Below are positions 7,888-17,800 of a DNA stretch of 64,000 bases, piece by piece. This DNA comes from Collimonas sp. OK307 (lineage in GTDB: Bacteria; Pseudomonadota; Gammaproteobacteria; Burkholderiales; Burkholderiaceae_D). Position numbers and translations under genes: made by a program. The first letter of the stretch is position 1. The number at the start of each line of letters is the position of its first letter. The stretch is taken from NCBI RefSeq assembly GCF_900113705.1, contig NZ_FOQI01000001.1, positions 434,001 to 498,000 of the forward strand. The letters are read 5' to 3'. The notes below the pieces were generated by a model. The model was not told the origin of the DNA. It saw only the letters and a list, made by a program, of their open reading frames with translations, and searched no databases.

Positions 7888-8966
7888 ATGCCCGCCGCCC
7901 GCTGATACAGTGCTTCAATTAACAGCACGGCGCCGCCCGTCAGCAGCAACACCCCGGCGACACGCAACAGAAACGCCGCTGTCGGGCGCCGCCTGGTGGT
8001 GACCGCCGTCATCCAGACGCCGGCGATGCCGCCTGGCGCAAACAGGACGACGATCACAAACAGCAGCCCGAGATACAACTGCCAGCCGCGCGTATAAGTC
8101 GACAGCAAAGCAGAAAACAACACGCCAACCACCGCCCCTATCGTCGGCCCGAAGAAAAACCCGATGCCGCCAATGAAGGTAAACAACAGGATCTGCGCCG
8201 AACGCAGCAAGCTCAGGTTTTCAGCACTGACGATTTCAAAATTGATGGCGCTCAACGCGCCGCCGACGCCGGCGAAGAACGCAGACAGGATGAACATCAT
8301 GTAACGTACCCGGCGCGGATCGTGACCGATGAATGCTGCCCGCTCCGGATTATCGCGCACGGCATTGGCGATACGCCCTAGCGGCGTAAGAGTCAGTCCA
8401 TACATGGCTGCAGTGCAAACGAAAAGCCAGAACGCGATCAGGTAATACACCTGCAATTGCGATGCAAAGTCGATGCCGAGAAACGGCGCGCCAAGCACGC
8501 GGTCGGCACTGACCCCGCTTTCGCCGCCAAACCATCCCGGAAACATCAAGGCTGCGGCCGCCGCCAGTTCAACCAGCGCCAGGCTGATCATCGACAACGC
8601 CGTGCCTGATTTACGGGTAGTGATAAAGCCGAAAACGACGCCGCATGACATGCCGGCGCAACCGCCGATCAGCGGCACCAATAGCAACGCGGCGGGACTG
8701 CCGCCGGCCAGCCGGCTCATCACATGCACGGCGACAAAGGCAGCCAGGCCGGAATACACAGCATGGCCGAAGGACAGCATGCCGGTTTGCCCCAGCAGCA
8801 TATTGAAGGAAAGCGCCAGGATCATCATGCTGCCACATTGCGACAAGATCGACAGCGCCGCGCTTTGCGGAAACACCCAGGGTGCGACCAGCAATATCAG
8901 CGCAAACGCCACCCAGATCCATTTGCGTTCCACCGTCATGCTCATATTCATGCGGCCGCCCATCAA
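7884..8966 (-). CDS. livM: LivM-type ABC transporter permease
   Basis: A 360-residue hydrophobic protein with about ten membrane segments and the LivM signatures NMLLGQTGMLSFGHAVYSGLAAF near residue 55 and the cytoplasmic coupling segment GRIANAVRDNPERAAFIGHDPRRVRY near residue 195. FIGGIGFFFGPTIGAVVGV near residue 265 is the conserved re-entrant motif of the family. It forms the translocation pathway with LivH. It lies second in the operon, with 4-base overlaps with both neighbours. The C-terminus carries an additional hydrophobic segment and no extra domain. Confidence 0.87.
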   Translation of the reverse strand: MMGGRMNMSMTVERKWIWVAFALILLVAPWVFPQSAALSILSQCGSMMILALSFNMLLGQTGMLSFGHAVYSGLAAFVAVHVMSRLAGGSPAALLLVPLIGGCAGMSCGVVFGFITTRKSGTALSMISLALVELAAAAALMFPGWFGGESGVSADRVLGAPFLGIDFASQLQVYYLIAFWLFVCTAAMYGLTLTPLGRIANAVRDNPERAAFIGHDPRRVRYMMFILSAFFAGVGGALSAINFEIVSAENLSLLRSAQILLFTFIGGIGFFFGPTIGAVVGVLFSALLSTYTRGWQLYLGLLFVIVVLFAPGGIAGVWMTAVTTRRRPTAAFLLRVAGVLLLTGGAVLLIEALYQRAAGI

Positions 8967-9907
8967 TCGCGCACGCCAAACAAGCCGCGCGGACGCAGCA
9001 GCATGACCAGCACCAGCAGCAGATAGGGCAATACAGGCGCAAGCTGGGCCAGCGTCAGCTGCAGCAACGGATATATCGTTGCATCAGGATTGACCTTCAC
9101 GCCCCAATACGCCAAGCCGCTCGCTGCGGACACATCTAGCGCAACGGCAAAGGTCTGCAAAATCCCGATCAGCAGCGAGGCGATGAACGCCCCGCGCAAA
9201 GAACCAAGGCCGCCGACCACCACTACGACGAAAATGATACTGCCGACCCCGGCCGCCATGCCCGGCTCAGTGACAAAGGCATTGCCGCCCACCACTCCGG
9301 CTAATCCAGCCAAACCGCAGCCGGCGGCAAATACCAAGGTAAAGATACGCGGCACGTTATGTCCCAAGGCTTCGACCATCTGCGGATGGGTCAGCGCCGC
9401 CTGGATCAGCAAACCGATACGCGAACGCTTCAGCAAGCAGGCGGCCGCCAGCAGAACCAGCAACGCCAGCAGCATCATGAAACCACGGTAGATGGGAAAC
9501 GTAGTTGCATAAAAAGTGAACAGCGGCCCATCTAGCTGTGCAGGGATCGCGTACGGCAACGCCGATCTGCCCCACGCCAGTTGCACCAGTTCGACCACCA
9601 CATAGGACAAGCCGAAAGTAAACAGCAATTCTGCGACCTGTCCGTGACGCCGCACATGGCGCAGGCCAAAACGTTCAACCAGCGCCCCCAGCATGCCAAC
9701 CAGCAGCGGCGCCAGCAACAGCGCCGGCCAGAATCCGAGCTTGACGCTGATTGCATAGGCGAAATAAGCGCCCAGCATATAAAAACTCGCATGGGCAAAA
9801 TTCAACACGCCCAGCATGCTGAAGATGAGTGTCAGTCCCGACGACAGCAGGAACAGCAGCAAGCCGTAACTGAGGCCATTCAGCAAGGTGATGAAGGTGA
9901 ATTCCAT
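8963..9907 (-). CDS. livH: LivH-type ABC transporter permease
   Basis: The 314-residue first gene of the operon begins with LLNGLSYGLLLFLLSSGLTLIFSMLGVLNFAHASFYMLGAY, the family hallmark of LivH, and later has VVVVGGLGSLRGAFIASLLIGI near residue 225. About eight membrane spans are visible. It is divergent from a DUF2239 gene across a 169-base region that contains a palindrome and a pair of direct repeats likely to be regulator sites. The absence of a livK-like binding-protein gene at either end of the operon is notable, because such genes usually lead or close these operons. Confidence 0.87.
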   Translation of the reverse strand: MEFTFITLLNGLSYGLLLFLLSSGLTLIFSMLGVLNFAHASFYMLGAYFAYAISVKLGFWPALLLAPLLVGMLGALVERFGLRHVRRHGQVAELLFTFGLSYVVVELVQLAWGRSALPYAIPAQLDGPLFTFYATTFPIYRGFMMLLALLVLLAAACLLKRSRIGLLIQAALTHPQMVEALGHNVPRIFTLVFAAGCGLAGLAGVVGGNAFVTEPGMAAGVGSIIFVVVVVGGLGSLRGAFIASLLIGILQTFAVALDVSAASGLAYWGVKVNPDATIYPLLQLTLAQLAPVLPYLLLVLVMLLRPRGLFGVRD

Positions 9908-10000
9908 TTAGTGTTCTTGGTTTTATTAATGTTACTGCGCGCGATGACGATAGCTGGTCCGGCATTTTACCGATTCGCCCGGCAAGGATGTCGTATTTTT

Positions 10001-10045
10001 ACCAAGGTAATATTGACCAGTCAATTAAACCAGGGTAATATTAAC
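10001..10045. promoter_or_regulatory. Operator-like palindrome and direct repeats in the livH/DUF2239 divergent promoter region
   Basis: ATTGAC-CA-GTCAAT at 10012-10025 is a perfect 6-bp palindrome with a 2-base centre, the form often bound by TetR-type repressors. It is embedded between two near-identical direct copies: ACCAAGGTAATATTGAC (10001-10017) and ACCAGGGTAATATTAAC (10029-10045), which match at 15 of 17 positions and start 28 bases apart. The position between two divergent starts suits a shared operator. No candidate regulator gene is adjacent. Confidence 0.5.
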
Positions 10046-10076
10046 GCATCTATACAGCTCATGAAAGCCATCCGAG

Positions 10077-10691
10077 ATGAATACCACCAATCCACACCCC
10101 GTCATCGCCTTTGCCGGCGCTAACCGCATCGCCTCCGGGCAACTGGCGCTGGTAGCGCTCAAAGTAAAGGAGCTGATCGACAGGAACGACTCCGCCACCA
10201 TCCTGATCTTCGACGATGTCACCAGCGAACAGGTCGAAATCGACTTCCGCGGCAGCGCTGAACAAGTATTGCAACGCCTGTCCGCTAGCGAAGCCGGCGC
10301 AACCGCAACGGAAAAAGCCGCAGATGACCAGCAAACGGCACGTGGCCCCGGTCGGCCGAAACTGGGCGTCATCGGCCGCGAAGTGACTCTGCTACCGCGC
10401 CACTGGGATTGGCTGAACCAGCAACCCGGCGGTGCATCCGTGGCGCTGCGCAAGTTGGTTGAAGAGGCCAGGCGCCGTAACGAAGAACGCGACCAGATGC
10501 GCCTGGCGCAAGAATCGGCGTATCGGTTCATGTCCGCGATGGCAGGCAATCAAGCCGACTTTGAAGAAGCTACACGTGCCTTTTTTGCCGGCGACCAGCT
10601 GCGCTTTGCGGAGTTGAGCGAGCCATGGCAAATCGACATCCGCGAACATGCACGGACCCTCGCAACCCGGGCGTTCGGTGCGGCAGAGTAG
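10077..10691 (+). CDS. DUF2239 family protein
   Basis: The 204-residue protein matches the DUF2239 pattern throughout: IAFAGANRIASGQLALVAL near the start, ILIFDDVTSEQVEIDFRG at about residues 42-60, and the highly conserved GPGRPKLGVIGREVTLLPRH segment at about residues 85-110, followed by WLNQQPGGASVALRKLVEEAR. The latter resembles a ribbon-helix-helix-like or DNA-contact region with basic residues, but no function is established for the family. It is cytosolic with no signal or membrane segment. It is divergent from the liv-type operon and may share its control region. The next gene, selO, starts 89 bases downstream on the same strand. Confidence 0.85.
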   Translation: MNTTNPHPVIAFAGANRIASGQLALVALKVKELIDRNDSATILIFDDVTSEQVEIDFRGSAEQVLQRLSASEAGATATEKAADDQQTARGPGRPKLGVIGREVTLLPRHWDWLNQQPGGASVALRKLVEEARRRNEERDQMRLAQESAYRFMSAMAGNQADFEEATRAFFAGDQLRFAELSEPWQIDIREHARTLATRAFGAAE

Positions 10692-10780
10692 AAAGCCCGC
10701 GCCGCCGCTCAAGGTAAGGATGGCGTAGCCGTGCGATACTTGAGGCTTCCCGTCATATTGCAATCAGGATCAAGGCTTTC

Positions 10781-12292
10781 ATGAACAACCGTCTGGCTTT
10801 TCCCGAGGCGCCCGCACTCGATCATCTGCGCTTCTCCAACGCGTTCGCGAGCTTGCCGGCCGCCTTTTACACCAAGCTGATGCCAACGCCGATTCCAGCA
10901 CCGTACATGGTTGCGGCCAGCGCGCAGGCGGCACAGCTGATCGGGCTGGCGCCGACGGCATTCGACAACGATGATTTCATCCAGACGCTTGCCGGCAATC
11001 GCAGCGCCAACGACTCTCAGCCACTGGCGGCGGTGTATTCCGGCCATCAGTTCGGCGTCTGGGCCGGACAGCTGGGCGATGGCCGCGCGATTCTGCTGGG
11101 CGATGTGGCTGCTGCTAATGGCGGCCGGCTGGAGTTGCAGCTCAAGGGCGCCGGCGCCACGCCATATTCGCGCATGGGCGACGGCCGCGCCGTGCTGCGT
11201 TCGTCGATCCGTGAATACCTGTGTTCGGAAGCGATGGCAGCACTCGGCATCCCTACTTCGCGTGCACTGGCGGTGATCGGTTCCGATCAGCTGGCGATGC
11301 GCGAACGGCCGGAAACTACGGCGGTGGTGACCCGTATGGCGCCTAGCTTTGTGCGTTTCGGCTCGTTCGAGCATTGGTATTACAACAATCAGCCGGAAGC
11401 GCTGAAAGCCTTGGCTGATCACGTTATCGCCGGTTTTTATCCGGAACTGCTGACAGCAGAGAATCCTTATCAGGCGCTGCTGGCCGAAGTCACGCGCCGC
11501 ACCGCGCACCTGATGGCGCAGTGGCAAGCAGTCGGCTTCATGCACGGCGTGATGAACACCGACAATATGTCCATCCTCGGGCTAACCCTGGATTACGGCC
11601 CGTTCGGCTTCATGGAAGCTTATGATCCGCGCCATATCTGCAACCATACCGACCAGCAAGGCCGTTATGCCTACAACCAGCAGCCGCAGATCGGCCATTG
11701 GAACTGCTTTGCCCTGGGCCAGGCTTTACTGCCGCTGATCGGCAGCGTCGAGGCGACCGAAGCCGCGCTCAGCAATTACCAGGCCCTGTACGGCGCAAAA
11801 CTGGATGAATTGCTGCACGCCAAGCTGGGCCTGGTAACGCACCAGGCGGACGACGACAAGTTGCTGGACGCCATGTTTGCCCTGATGCAGGCCAGCCATG
11901 TCGATTTCACCCTGTTTTTCCGCCGGCTCGGCAATTTGCGTGTGGACGATGCCAACGCCGATGAATCTAGTCGTGATGCTGGCTTACGCGATCTGTTCAT
12001 AGACCGGGCGGCATTTGACGCATGGGCGTTACAATACCGGGCTCGCCTGAAAATGGAAAATAGCCAGGATAGCAATCGCAAGCTTGCAATGGATGCAACT
12101 AACCCCAAATATGTATTGCGAAACTATTTGGCGCAAACAGCAATCGAACACGCTCAGAATAAAGACTTCTCAGAAGTCCGGAAATTGCAGCAAATTCTTG
12201 AAAACCCGTTTGATGAACAACCGCAACATGCGCAGTACGCAGAATTGCCGCCGGATTGGGCGCGCGGACTGGAAGTCAGTTGTTCGTCATAG
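10781..12292 (+). CDS. selO: Protein adenylyltransferase SelO (YdiU/UPF0061)
   Basis: The 503-residue protein is a full-length SelO pseudokinase. It carries [20 protein letters not shown] near residue 87, [20 protein letters not shown] near residue 118, [12 protein letters not shown] and the catalytic-loop segment [20 protein letters not shown] near residue 255. It ends in [14 protein letters not shown], whose C-terminal cysteine is the bacterial counterpart of the selenocysteine in vertebrate SelO. The known family reaction is transfer of AMP from ATP to Ser, Thr or Tyr of target proteins, controlled by redox state. The gene is followed 15 bases later by msrB, so the two are probably co-transcribed, matching a joint role in oxidative-stress handling. 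Confidence 0.93.
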   Translation: MNNRLAFPEAPALDHLRFSNAFASLPAAFYTKLMPTPIPAPYMVAASAQAAQLIGLAPTAFDNDDFIQTLAGNRSANDSQPLAAVYSGHQFGVWAGQLGDGRAILLGDVAAANGGRLELQLKGAGATPYSRMGDGRAVLRSSIREYLCSEAMAALGIPTSRALAVIGSDQLAMRERPETTAVVTRMAPSFVRFGSFEHWYYNNQPEALKALADHVIAGFYPELLTAENPYQALLAEVTRRTAHLMAQWQAVGFMHGVMNTDNMSILGLTLDYGPFGFMEAYDPRHICNHTDQQGRYAYNQQPQIGHWNCFALGQALLPLIGSVEATEAALSNYQALYGAKLDELLHAKLGLVTHQADDDKLLDAMFALMQASHVDFTLFFRRLGNLRVDDANADESSRDAGLRDLFIDRAAFDAWALQYRARLKMENSQDSNRKLAMDATNPKYVLRNYLAQTAIEHAQNKDFSEVRKLQQILENPFDEQPQHAQYAELPPDWARGLEVSCSS

Positions 12293-12307
12293 ATTGGAAT
12301 TGAAACC

Positions 12308-12709
12308 ATGAGCAGCAGCAAAGTCATTAAAACCGACGCAGAATGGCGCGCCGAACTGGAGCCGATGGAATATGAGGTGACCCGTCACGCCGCCACCGAA
12401 CGGGCGTTCACCGGCCGTTTCTGGGATCATCACGAACACGGCATCTACACCTGCGTGTGCTGCAATACGCCCTTGTTCGAATCAGACGCCAAATTCGATT
12501 CCGGCTGCGGCTGGCCGAGTTATTTCAAGGCCATCAATCCCGATAATGTCGAAGAGCGTGTCGACCGTACTCATGGCATGATGCGCACTGAAATCTTGTG
12601 CAAGGTGTGCGACGCTCATCTGGGCCATGTCTTCCCGGACGGACCGCCGCCAACCGGTTTGCGCTATTGCATCAATTCGGCATCGCTGCGTTTTGATCCG
12701 GCCGGCTGA
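12308..12709 (+). CDS. msrB: Peptide methionine-(R)-S-oxide reductase MsrB
   Basis: This 133-residue cytosolic enzyme shows the MsrB fold signatures: the two zinc-binding CxxC pairs (CVCC near residue 36 and CKVC near residue 98), the substrate loop [11 protein letters not shown], and the catalytic cysteine in [11 protein letters not shown] near residue 121. It reduces the R-epimer of methionine sulfoxide in proteins using thioredoxin. Length is normal for the stand-alone form, with no fused MsrA. It follows selO by 15 bases. Confidence 0.95.
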   Translation: MSSSKVIKTDAEWRAELEPMEYEVTRHAATERAFTGRFWDHHEHGIYTCVCCNTPLFESDAKFDSGCGWPSYFKAINPDNVEERVDRTHGMMRTEILCKVCDAHLGHVFPDGPPPTGLRYCINSASLRFDPAG

Positions 12710-12818
12710 AGCGCTGCGGCACAAACACCGATTTACGATTCGGCCATTGGCCATTAGCCATTTGAAGATTCAGATTCAACCATTAATTAGTTATCCTGAC
12801 TGAAAGCACACCAAACAC

Positions 12819-13439
12819 ATGAAGTTCCTGTTCGACCTGTTCCCGGTAATCCTTTTCTTCGGCATCTTCAAATGGAGCGAAGGCAGCCCTGATGCGGCAC
12901 AAGCGCTGGTCAGCCAGTATTTATCCGGCTTTGTGTCTGGCGGCGTGGTTACCGCGACACAAGCGCCGGTGCTATTGGCGACCGCGGTGGCGATCATCGC
13001 CACCGTGGCGCAAATCGGCTATCTGCTGCTGCGCCGGAAAAAAGTCGATGCGATGTTGTGGGTGTCTTTCATCATCATCTGCGTCTTCGGCGGCGCCACC
13101 ATCTACTTCCATAACGAAACCTTCATCAAATGGAAGCCGACCGTCCTGTATTGGGCATTTGCGACGGCATTACTGGTTAGCCAGCTGCTGCTCAAGAAAA
13201 ACCTGATTCGCACCATGATGGAGAAACAGATCGCCCTGCCCGACCCGATCTGGCCGCGTGTAGGCTTTGCCTGGATCGCATTCTTTATCGCGATGGGTTG
13301 CCTGAACCTGTACATCGCGTTTAATTTCCCTACCGCGACCTGGGTAAATTTCAAACTGTTTGGCGGCATGGGACTGATGTTTGCCTTCATTATCGGGCAA
13401 AGCATCTTGCTGTCGAAATACATCAAGGATCCGGAATGA
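12819..13439 (+). CDS. yciB: Inner membrane septation protein A (YciB)
   Basis: A 206-residue membrane protein starting [22 protein letters not shown], the diagnostic N-terminus of YciB/IspZ. About five hydrophobic spans follow, with the conserved [32 protein letters not shown] segment split around residue 85. In enterobacteria YciB contributes to envelope integrity and interacts with divisome and elongasome proteins. Its stop overlaps the bolA-family start by 4 bases (ATGA at 13436-13439), a coupling conserved in related genomes. Confidence 0.92.
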   Translation: MKFLFDLFPVILFFGIFKWSEGSPDAAQALVSQYLSGFVSGGVVTATQAPVLLATAVAIIATVAQIGYLLLRRKKVDAMLWVSFIIICVFGGATIYFHNETFIKWKPTVLYWAFATALLVSQLLLKKNLIRTMMEKQIALPDPIWPRVGFAWIAFFIAMGCLNLYIAFNFPTATWVNFKLFGGMGLMFAFIIGQSILLSKYIKDPE

Positions 13440-13714
13440 ACCAGCGCCTTGATACGATTCGTAACAAATTGACAGCTACGTTTTCACCATTGGAATGTAT
13501 AGTTGAGGATGAATCGGCGCTGCATGTGGGACACGCCGGTGCCGCTTCAGGCGGCGGACACTACAAAGTACGGATAGTTTGCGCAGTTTTTGAAGGGCAA
13601 AACCGCTTAAATCGGCATAGGCTGGTGTATGATTGCCTGGCTGAAATGATGCATGCAGAAATTCATGCATTGGCTATTACTGCACTAGCCCCATCTGAAA
13701 CTAAAACTGCTTAA
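13436..13714 (+). CDS. BolA-family protein
   Basis: The 92-residue protein has the BolA fold: an N-terminal helix with [20 protein letters not shown], a glycine-rich loop ([20 protein letters not shown] near residue 30) and the C-terminal [24 protein letters not shown] with the invariant histidine region. BolA proteins pair with monothiol glutaredoxins to handle Fe-S clusters, and some act as regulators of cell shape. It overlaps yciB by 4 bases and is followed by a parvulin gene about 115 bases away. Assignment to the BolA family is firm; the subtype is not. Confidence 0.9.
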   Translation: MNQRLDTIRNKLTATFSPLECIVEDESALHVGHAGAASGGGHYKVRIVCAVFEGQNRLNRHRLVYDCLAEMMHAEIHALAITALAPSETKTA

Positions 13715-13830
13715 AACATAGCGACATAGCGATCTGAAAGAATAATCAATTGTCCGTTAAACACACTTCGGTTATTCTGCCTTTGCCTCGCATTAATTTA
13801 TTAACAACCTCCCCAATCTAGGATTTGATA

Positions 13831-14610
13831 ATGACATTTAAACCTTCACGTTTACTGGTGGTACTTTTTGCAGCTGCTACCTTGCCAGTTATGGCCCAAA
13901 ACCTTGCAGTCGTGAACGGTAAGGCAATCCCATCGTCGCGCGCCGACATGATGGTCAAGCAATTGTCGGCACAAGGCGGCCAGCCGGACACCCCGGAACT
14001 GCGTAGCATGGTCAAGGACGAACTGATCAACCGTGAAGTGTTGATTCAGGAAGCCGACAAGCTGGGCCTGGGCAATAACGCCGACGTCAAGGCACAAGCC
14101 GACATCGCCCGTCAATCGATCCTGATCCGCGCCCTGGTTGCCGACTTCGTCAAGAAGAACCCGATCAAGGATGCAGACATCCAGGCTGAATACGACAAAT
14201 TCAAGGCAACAGCCGGCGACAAGGAATATCACGCACGCCATATCCTGGTCGAAAACGAAGCCGATGCCAAAGCCATCATCACCAAGCTGAAAGCTGGCGG
14301 CAAGTTTGAAGATCTGGCCAAGCAATCGAAAGATCCAGGTTCGGCAGCTAACGGCGGCGATCTGGGCTGGGCAACGCCAGCTTCGTTCGTGAAGCCTTTC
14401 TCCGATGCGCTGGTAGCACTGAAACCAGGTCAACTGACTGACACACCGGTCAAGACCCAATTCGGATACCACGTGATCAAGCTGGAAGAAGTACGCGCCG
14501 CCAAGATCCCTACCCTGGCTGAAGTCAAACCGCAAATCACCGAAGCACTGCAACAGAAGAAGCTGCAAGCTTACCAACAAGAACTGCGCGCCAAAGCCAA
14601 GATTCAATAA
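13831..14610 (+). CDS. Periplasmic parvulin-type peptidyl-prolyl isomerase
   Basis: I start at the ATG at 13831, which follows AGGATTTGATA; an in-frame TTG six bases upstream is less likely. The 259-residue product has a signal peptide (about residues 1-20, cleavage after VMAQ), a helical SurA-like N-terminal chaperone region, and a parvulin domain at about residues 130-222 (EYHARHILVENEADAKAII, GGDLGWATPASFVKPFSDAL, FGYHVIKLEEVR). It should fold secreted or outer-membrane proteins in the periplasm. Length matches the small PpiC/PrsA-like isomerases found beside purL in Burkholderiales. A textbook terminator follows. Confidence 0.92.
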   Translation: MTFKPSRLLVVLFAAATLPVMAQNLAVVNGKAIPSSRADMMVKQLSAQGGQPDTPELRSMVKDELINREVLIQEADKLGLGNNADVKAQADIARQSILIRALVADFVKKNPIKDADIQAEYDKFKATAGDKEYHARHILVENEADAKAIITKLKAGGKFEDLAKQSKDPGSAANGGDLGWATPASFVKPFSDALVALKPGQLTDTPVKTQFGYHVIKLEEVRAAKIPTLAEVKPQITEALQQKKLQAYQQELRAKAKIQ

Positions 14611-14637
14611 GATCTACGCTTAAAACCGCAGTCAATA

Positions 14638-14666
14638 AAAAAGCGCTCTTCGGAGCGCTTTTTTTA
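14638..14666 (+). terminator. Intrinsic terminator after the parvulin gene
   Basis: AAGCGCTC (14641-14648) pairs with GAGCGCTT (14653-14660) across a TTCG tetraloop, followed by seven T. A flanking A-run on the other side could let it act in both directions. Confidence 0.92.
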
Positions 14667-14692
14667 TGTCACCGCAATATCGAATTTGCAGG

Positions 14693-14770
14693 GTGGGCAC
14701 TTATAGCCCACGCGGTACATCAACCATTTGAGGCGTCAATTCAGCGTGGGCAGAAAAACCTGCCCACGCT
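14693..14770. repeat. GTGGGC/GCCCAC hairpin pair (REP-like)
   Basis: Two neighbouring inverted repeats share the same core. The first is GTGGGC (14693-14698) with GCCCAC (14706-14711). The second is an 11-bp perfect stem, AGCGTGGGCAG (14743-14753) with CTGCCCACGCT (14760-14770), around a 6-base A-rich loop. There is no T-run, so these are not standard terminators. They lie between the convergent parvulin and purL genes, a usual position for REP-like elements. A degenerate relative occurs at 49573-49601. Confidence 0.6.
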
Positions 14771-14805
14771 ATCTGATGCCAGCAACAGAACGATTAATTA
14801 ATTAA

Positions 14806-17800
14806 TTAACCAACCCACTTACGCGCATTGCGGAACATGCGCATCCATGGCGAATCCTCGCCCCACGAATCCGGGTGCCACGACTGCTGCACCGTGCGGA
14901 ACACGCGTTCGGCATGCGGCATGCAAACCGTGAAGCGGCCATCCGGCGTAGTCACCGAAGTAATACCTTGCGGCGAACCGTTTGGATTGTACGGATAGCC
15001 TTCGGTCACCTGCCCCTTGTTGTCGACGAAACGCATGGCGACCAGCGCTTCCTTGATATCGCCGGTTTGCGAGAAATCGGCAAAACCTTCACCGTGCGCG
15101 ATGGCGATGGCGCTTTGCGTGCCCGCCATGTCTTGCAGGAAAATCGACGGCGACGATTCGACTTGCACCATCGAGAAGCGCGCTTCGAATTTCTCCGACT
15201 TGTTGCGGGTGAATTTCGGCCATGCCTGGGCGCCGGGAATGATCGATTTCAGATTGCTCATCATCTGGCAGCCGTTGCAGACACCCAGTGCGAACGTATC
15301 GCCACGCTGGAAGAACAGCGAGAATTGCTCAGCCAGCTTGGCATTGAACAAGATCGTCTTGGCCCAGCCTTCGCCGGCGCCCAGCACGTCGCCGTATGAG
15401 AAACCGCCGACTGCGATGAAACCCTTGAAATCGTCCAGCCGCGCGCGACCGGCAATCAGGTCGCTCATGTGGACGTCGACCGCGGTAAACCCGGCCTGGT
15501 GCATCACGTAAGCGGTTTCGACATGCGAGTTGACGCCTTGCTCGCGCAAGATCGCCACACGCGGCTTGGCCGCCAGGTTGAGGAACGGCGCCGCGATATT
15601 GTCTTGCAGATCGAACGGGATGATCGGGCTGATGCCCGGATCGGCCGCATCCAGGATGCGGTCGTATTCGGCATCGGCGCTGGCGGGATTGTCACGCAGG
15701 CGGGCGATGCGCCAGCTGGTTTCGCTCCACAAACGCTGCAGGTCGATACGGGTCTGGCTGTAGATGGTCTTGGCGTCGCGGCTGAATTCGATGACGTCGC
15801 GTGTATTCGGCTTGCCGATGATATGGCTGCAGGCGCCCAGATTGAAGCTGCGCAGCACATTCATGACTTCCGATTTCTGCTCGGCGCGCACTTGCAGCAC
15901 CGCGCCCAGCTCTTCGCTGAACAAGGCACGCAAGGTCATCTCGTTGCGGCGCTCGGCCACCTGGCCGGTCCAGTTTTTCGAATCGCCCCAGTCGGCTGCA
16001 TGTTCGCTTTCCATCGTCAGGATATCGAGATTGATCGACAGCCCGCTGTGGCCGGCAAACGCCATTTCGCACAGGGAGGTAAACAGGCCGCCGTCGGAAC
16101 GGTCATGGTAGGCCAGCAGTTTTTGTTCGCTATTGAGTTGTTGAATCGCGGCGAAGAATGCTTTCAAGTCTTCTGCGCTGTCGACATCGGGCGTCTCATT
16201 GCCGATTTGCTGCATGACCTGCGTCAACGCCGAAGCGCCCATGCGGTTCTTGCCACGGCCAAGGTCGATCAGGATGATCGCGGTATCGCCGAGATCGGTA
16301 CGAATCTGCGGTGTCAACGAACGGCGTACGTCGCTCACCGGCGCGAATGCTGAAACGATCAGCGACACCGGCGAAGTCACTGCCTTGGCTTGACCTTCAT
16401 CTTTCCAGGTAGTGCGCATCGACAGCGAATCCTTGCCGACCGGGATGCTGATGCCCAATGCCGGGCACAACTCCATGCCGATCGCCTTGACGGTATCGAA
16501 CAAGGCAGCGTCCTGACCCGGCTGGCCGCAAGCGGCCATCCAGTTGGCGGACAACTTGACGTCGGAAATATCGGCAATCGCTGCGGCGGCAATGTTGGTC
16601 AAGGCTTCGCCCACCGCCATACGGCCGGATGCAGCAGCGTTGATGACAGCCAGCGGCGTGCGCTCGCCCATCGCCATAGCTTCGCCCAGATAGCCTTCAA
16701 AACTCATGCTTGTGACCGCACAATCAGCCACCGGGATTTGCCACGGGCCGACCATCTGGTCGCGCACCGAGGTGGCGCCGACGGTCCGGTCGCCGATGGT
16801 GATCAGGAACGATTTGTCGGCCACTGTCGGCAGCTTCAGGACGCGCTGCGACACTTCCAGCAAATCCATGCCGGTCAGGTCGACCGCAGGCAAAGCTGGA
16901 TTCAGGTGCTTGACGTCGCGTAGCATTTTCGGCGGTTTGCCGAGCAACACGTCCATCGGCATATCGACTGGATTATTGTCGTGCTGCGGATCGATCACCT
17001 TCAACTGACGTTCTTCGGTTGCGGTACCAACCACTGCGAACAGGCAACGCTCGCGCTGGCAGAAATACTCGAACAGCGGCAGGCTTTCCGGTGCGATTGC
17101 CAGTACATAACGCTCTTGCGATTCGTTACTCCAGATTTCCTTCGGCGCCATGCCGCTTTCTTCCAGCGGCACTTTGCGCAAATCGAAAATCGCGCCGCGC
17201 TTGGCGTCGTTGGTGATTTCCGGGAAGGCATTCGACAAACCGCCGGCGCCGACGTCATGGATCGACAGAATCGGATTCTTGTCATCCATCGCCCAGCAGG
17301 CGTTGATCACTTCCTGAGCACGTCGTTCCATTTCCGGATTGCCGCGCTGGACCGAATCGAAATCGAGATCGGCGGTATTCGAGCCGGTCGCCATCGACGA
17401 CGCCGCGCTGCCGCCCATGCCGATGCGCATGCCGGGGCCGCCCAGCTGGATCAGCAGGCTGCCGACTGGCAGCTCGTTTTTCTTAGTGTGCTTGTCGGAG
17501 ATGCTGCCGATGCCGCCGGCGATCATGATCGGCTTGTGATAACCCTGCACATTGCCGCCGACGTTTTGTTCGTAGGTACGGAAATAACCGCCAAGGTTGG
17601 GACGGCCGAACTCGTTGTTGAACGCAGCGCCGCCGAGCGGGCCGTCGATCATGATTTGCAGGGCTGAAGCGATTCGTTCCGGCTTGCCGTACTGGCCTGC
17701 ATCTTGCTGACCGATAGCGGTAACATCAGCAGCATTTTCCCAAGCTTGCAACGCATCTGGCAACTGCAGGTTGGATACGGTAAAGCCGGTCAGGCCAGCC

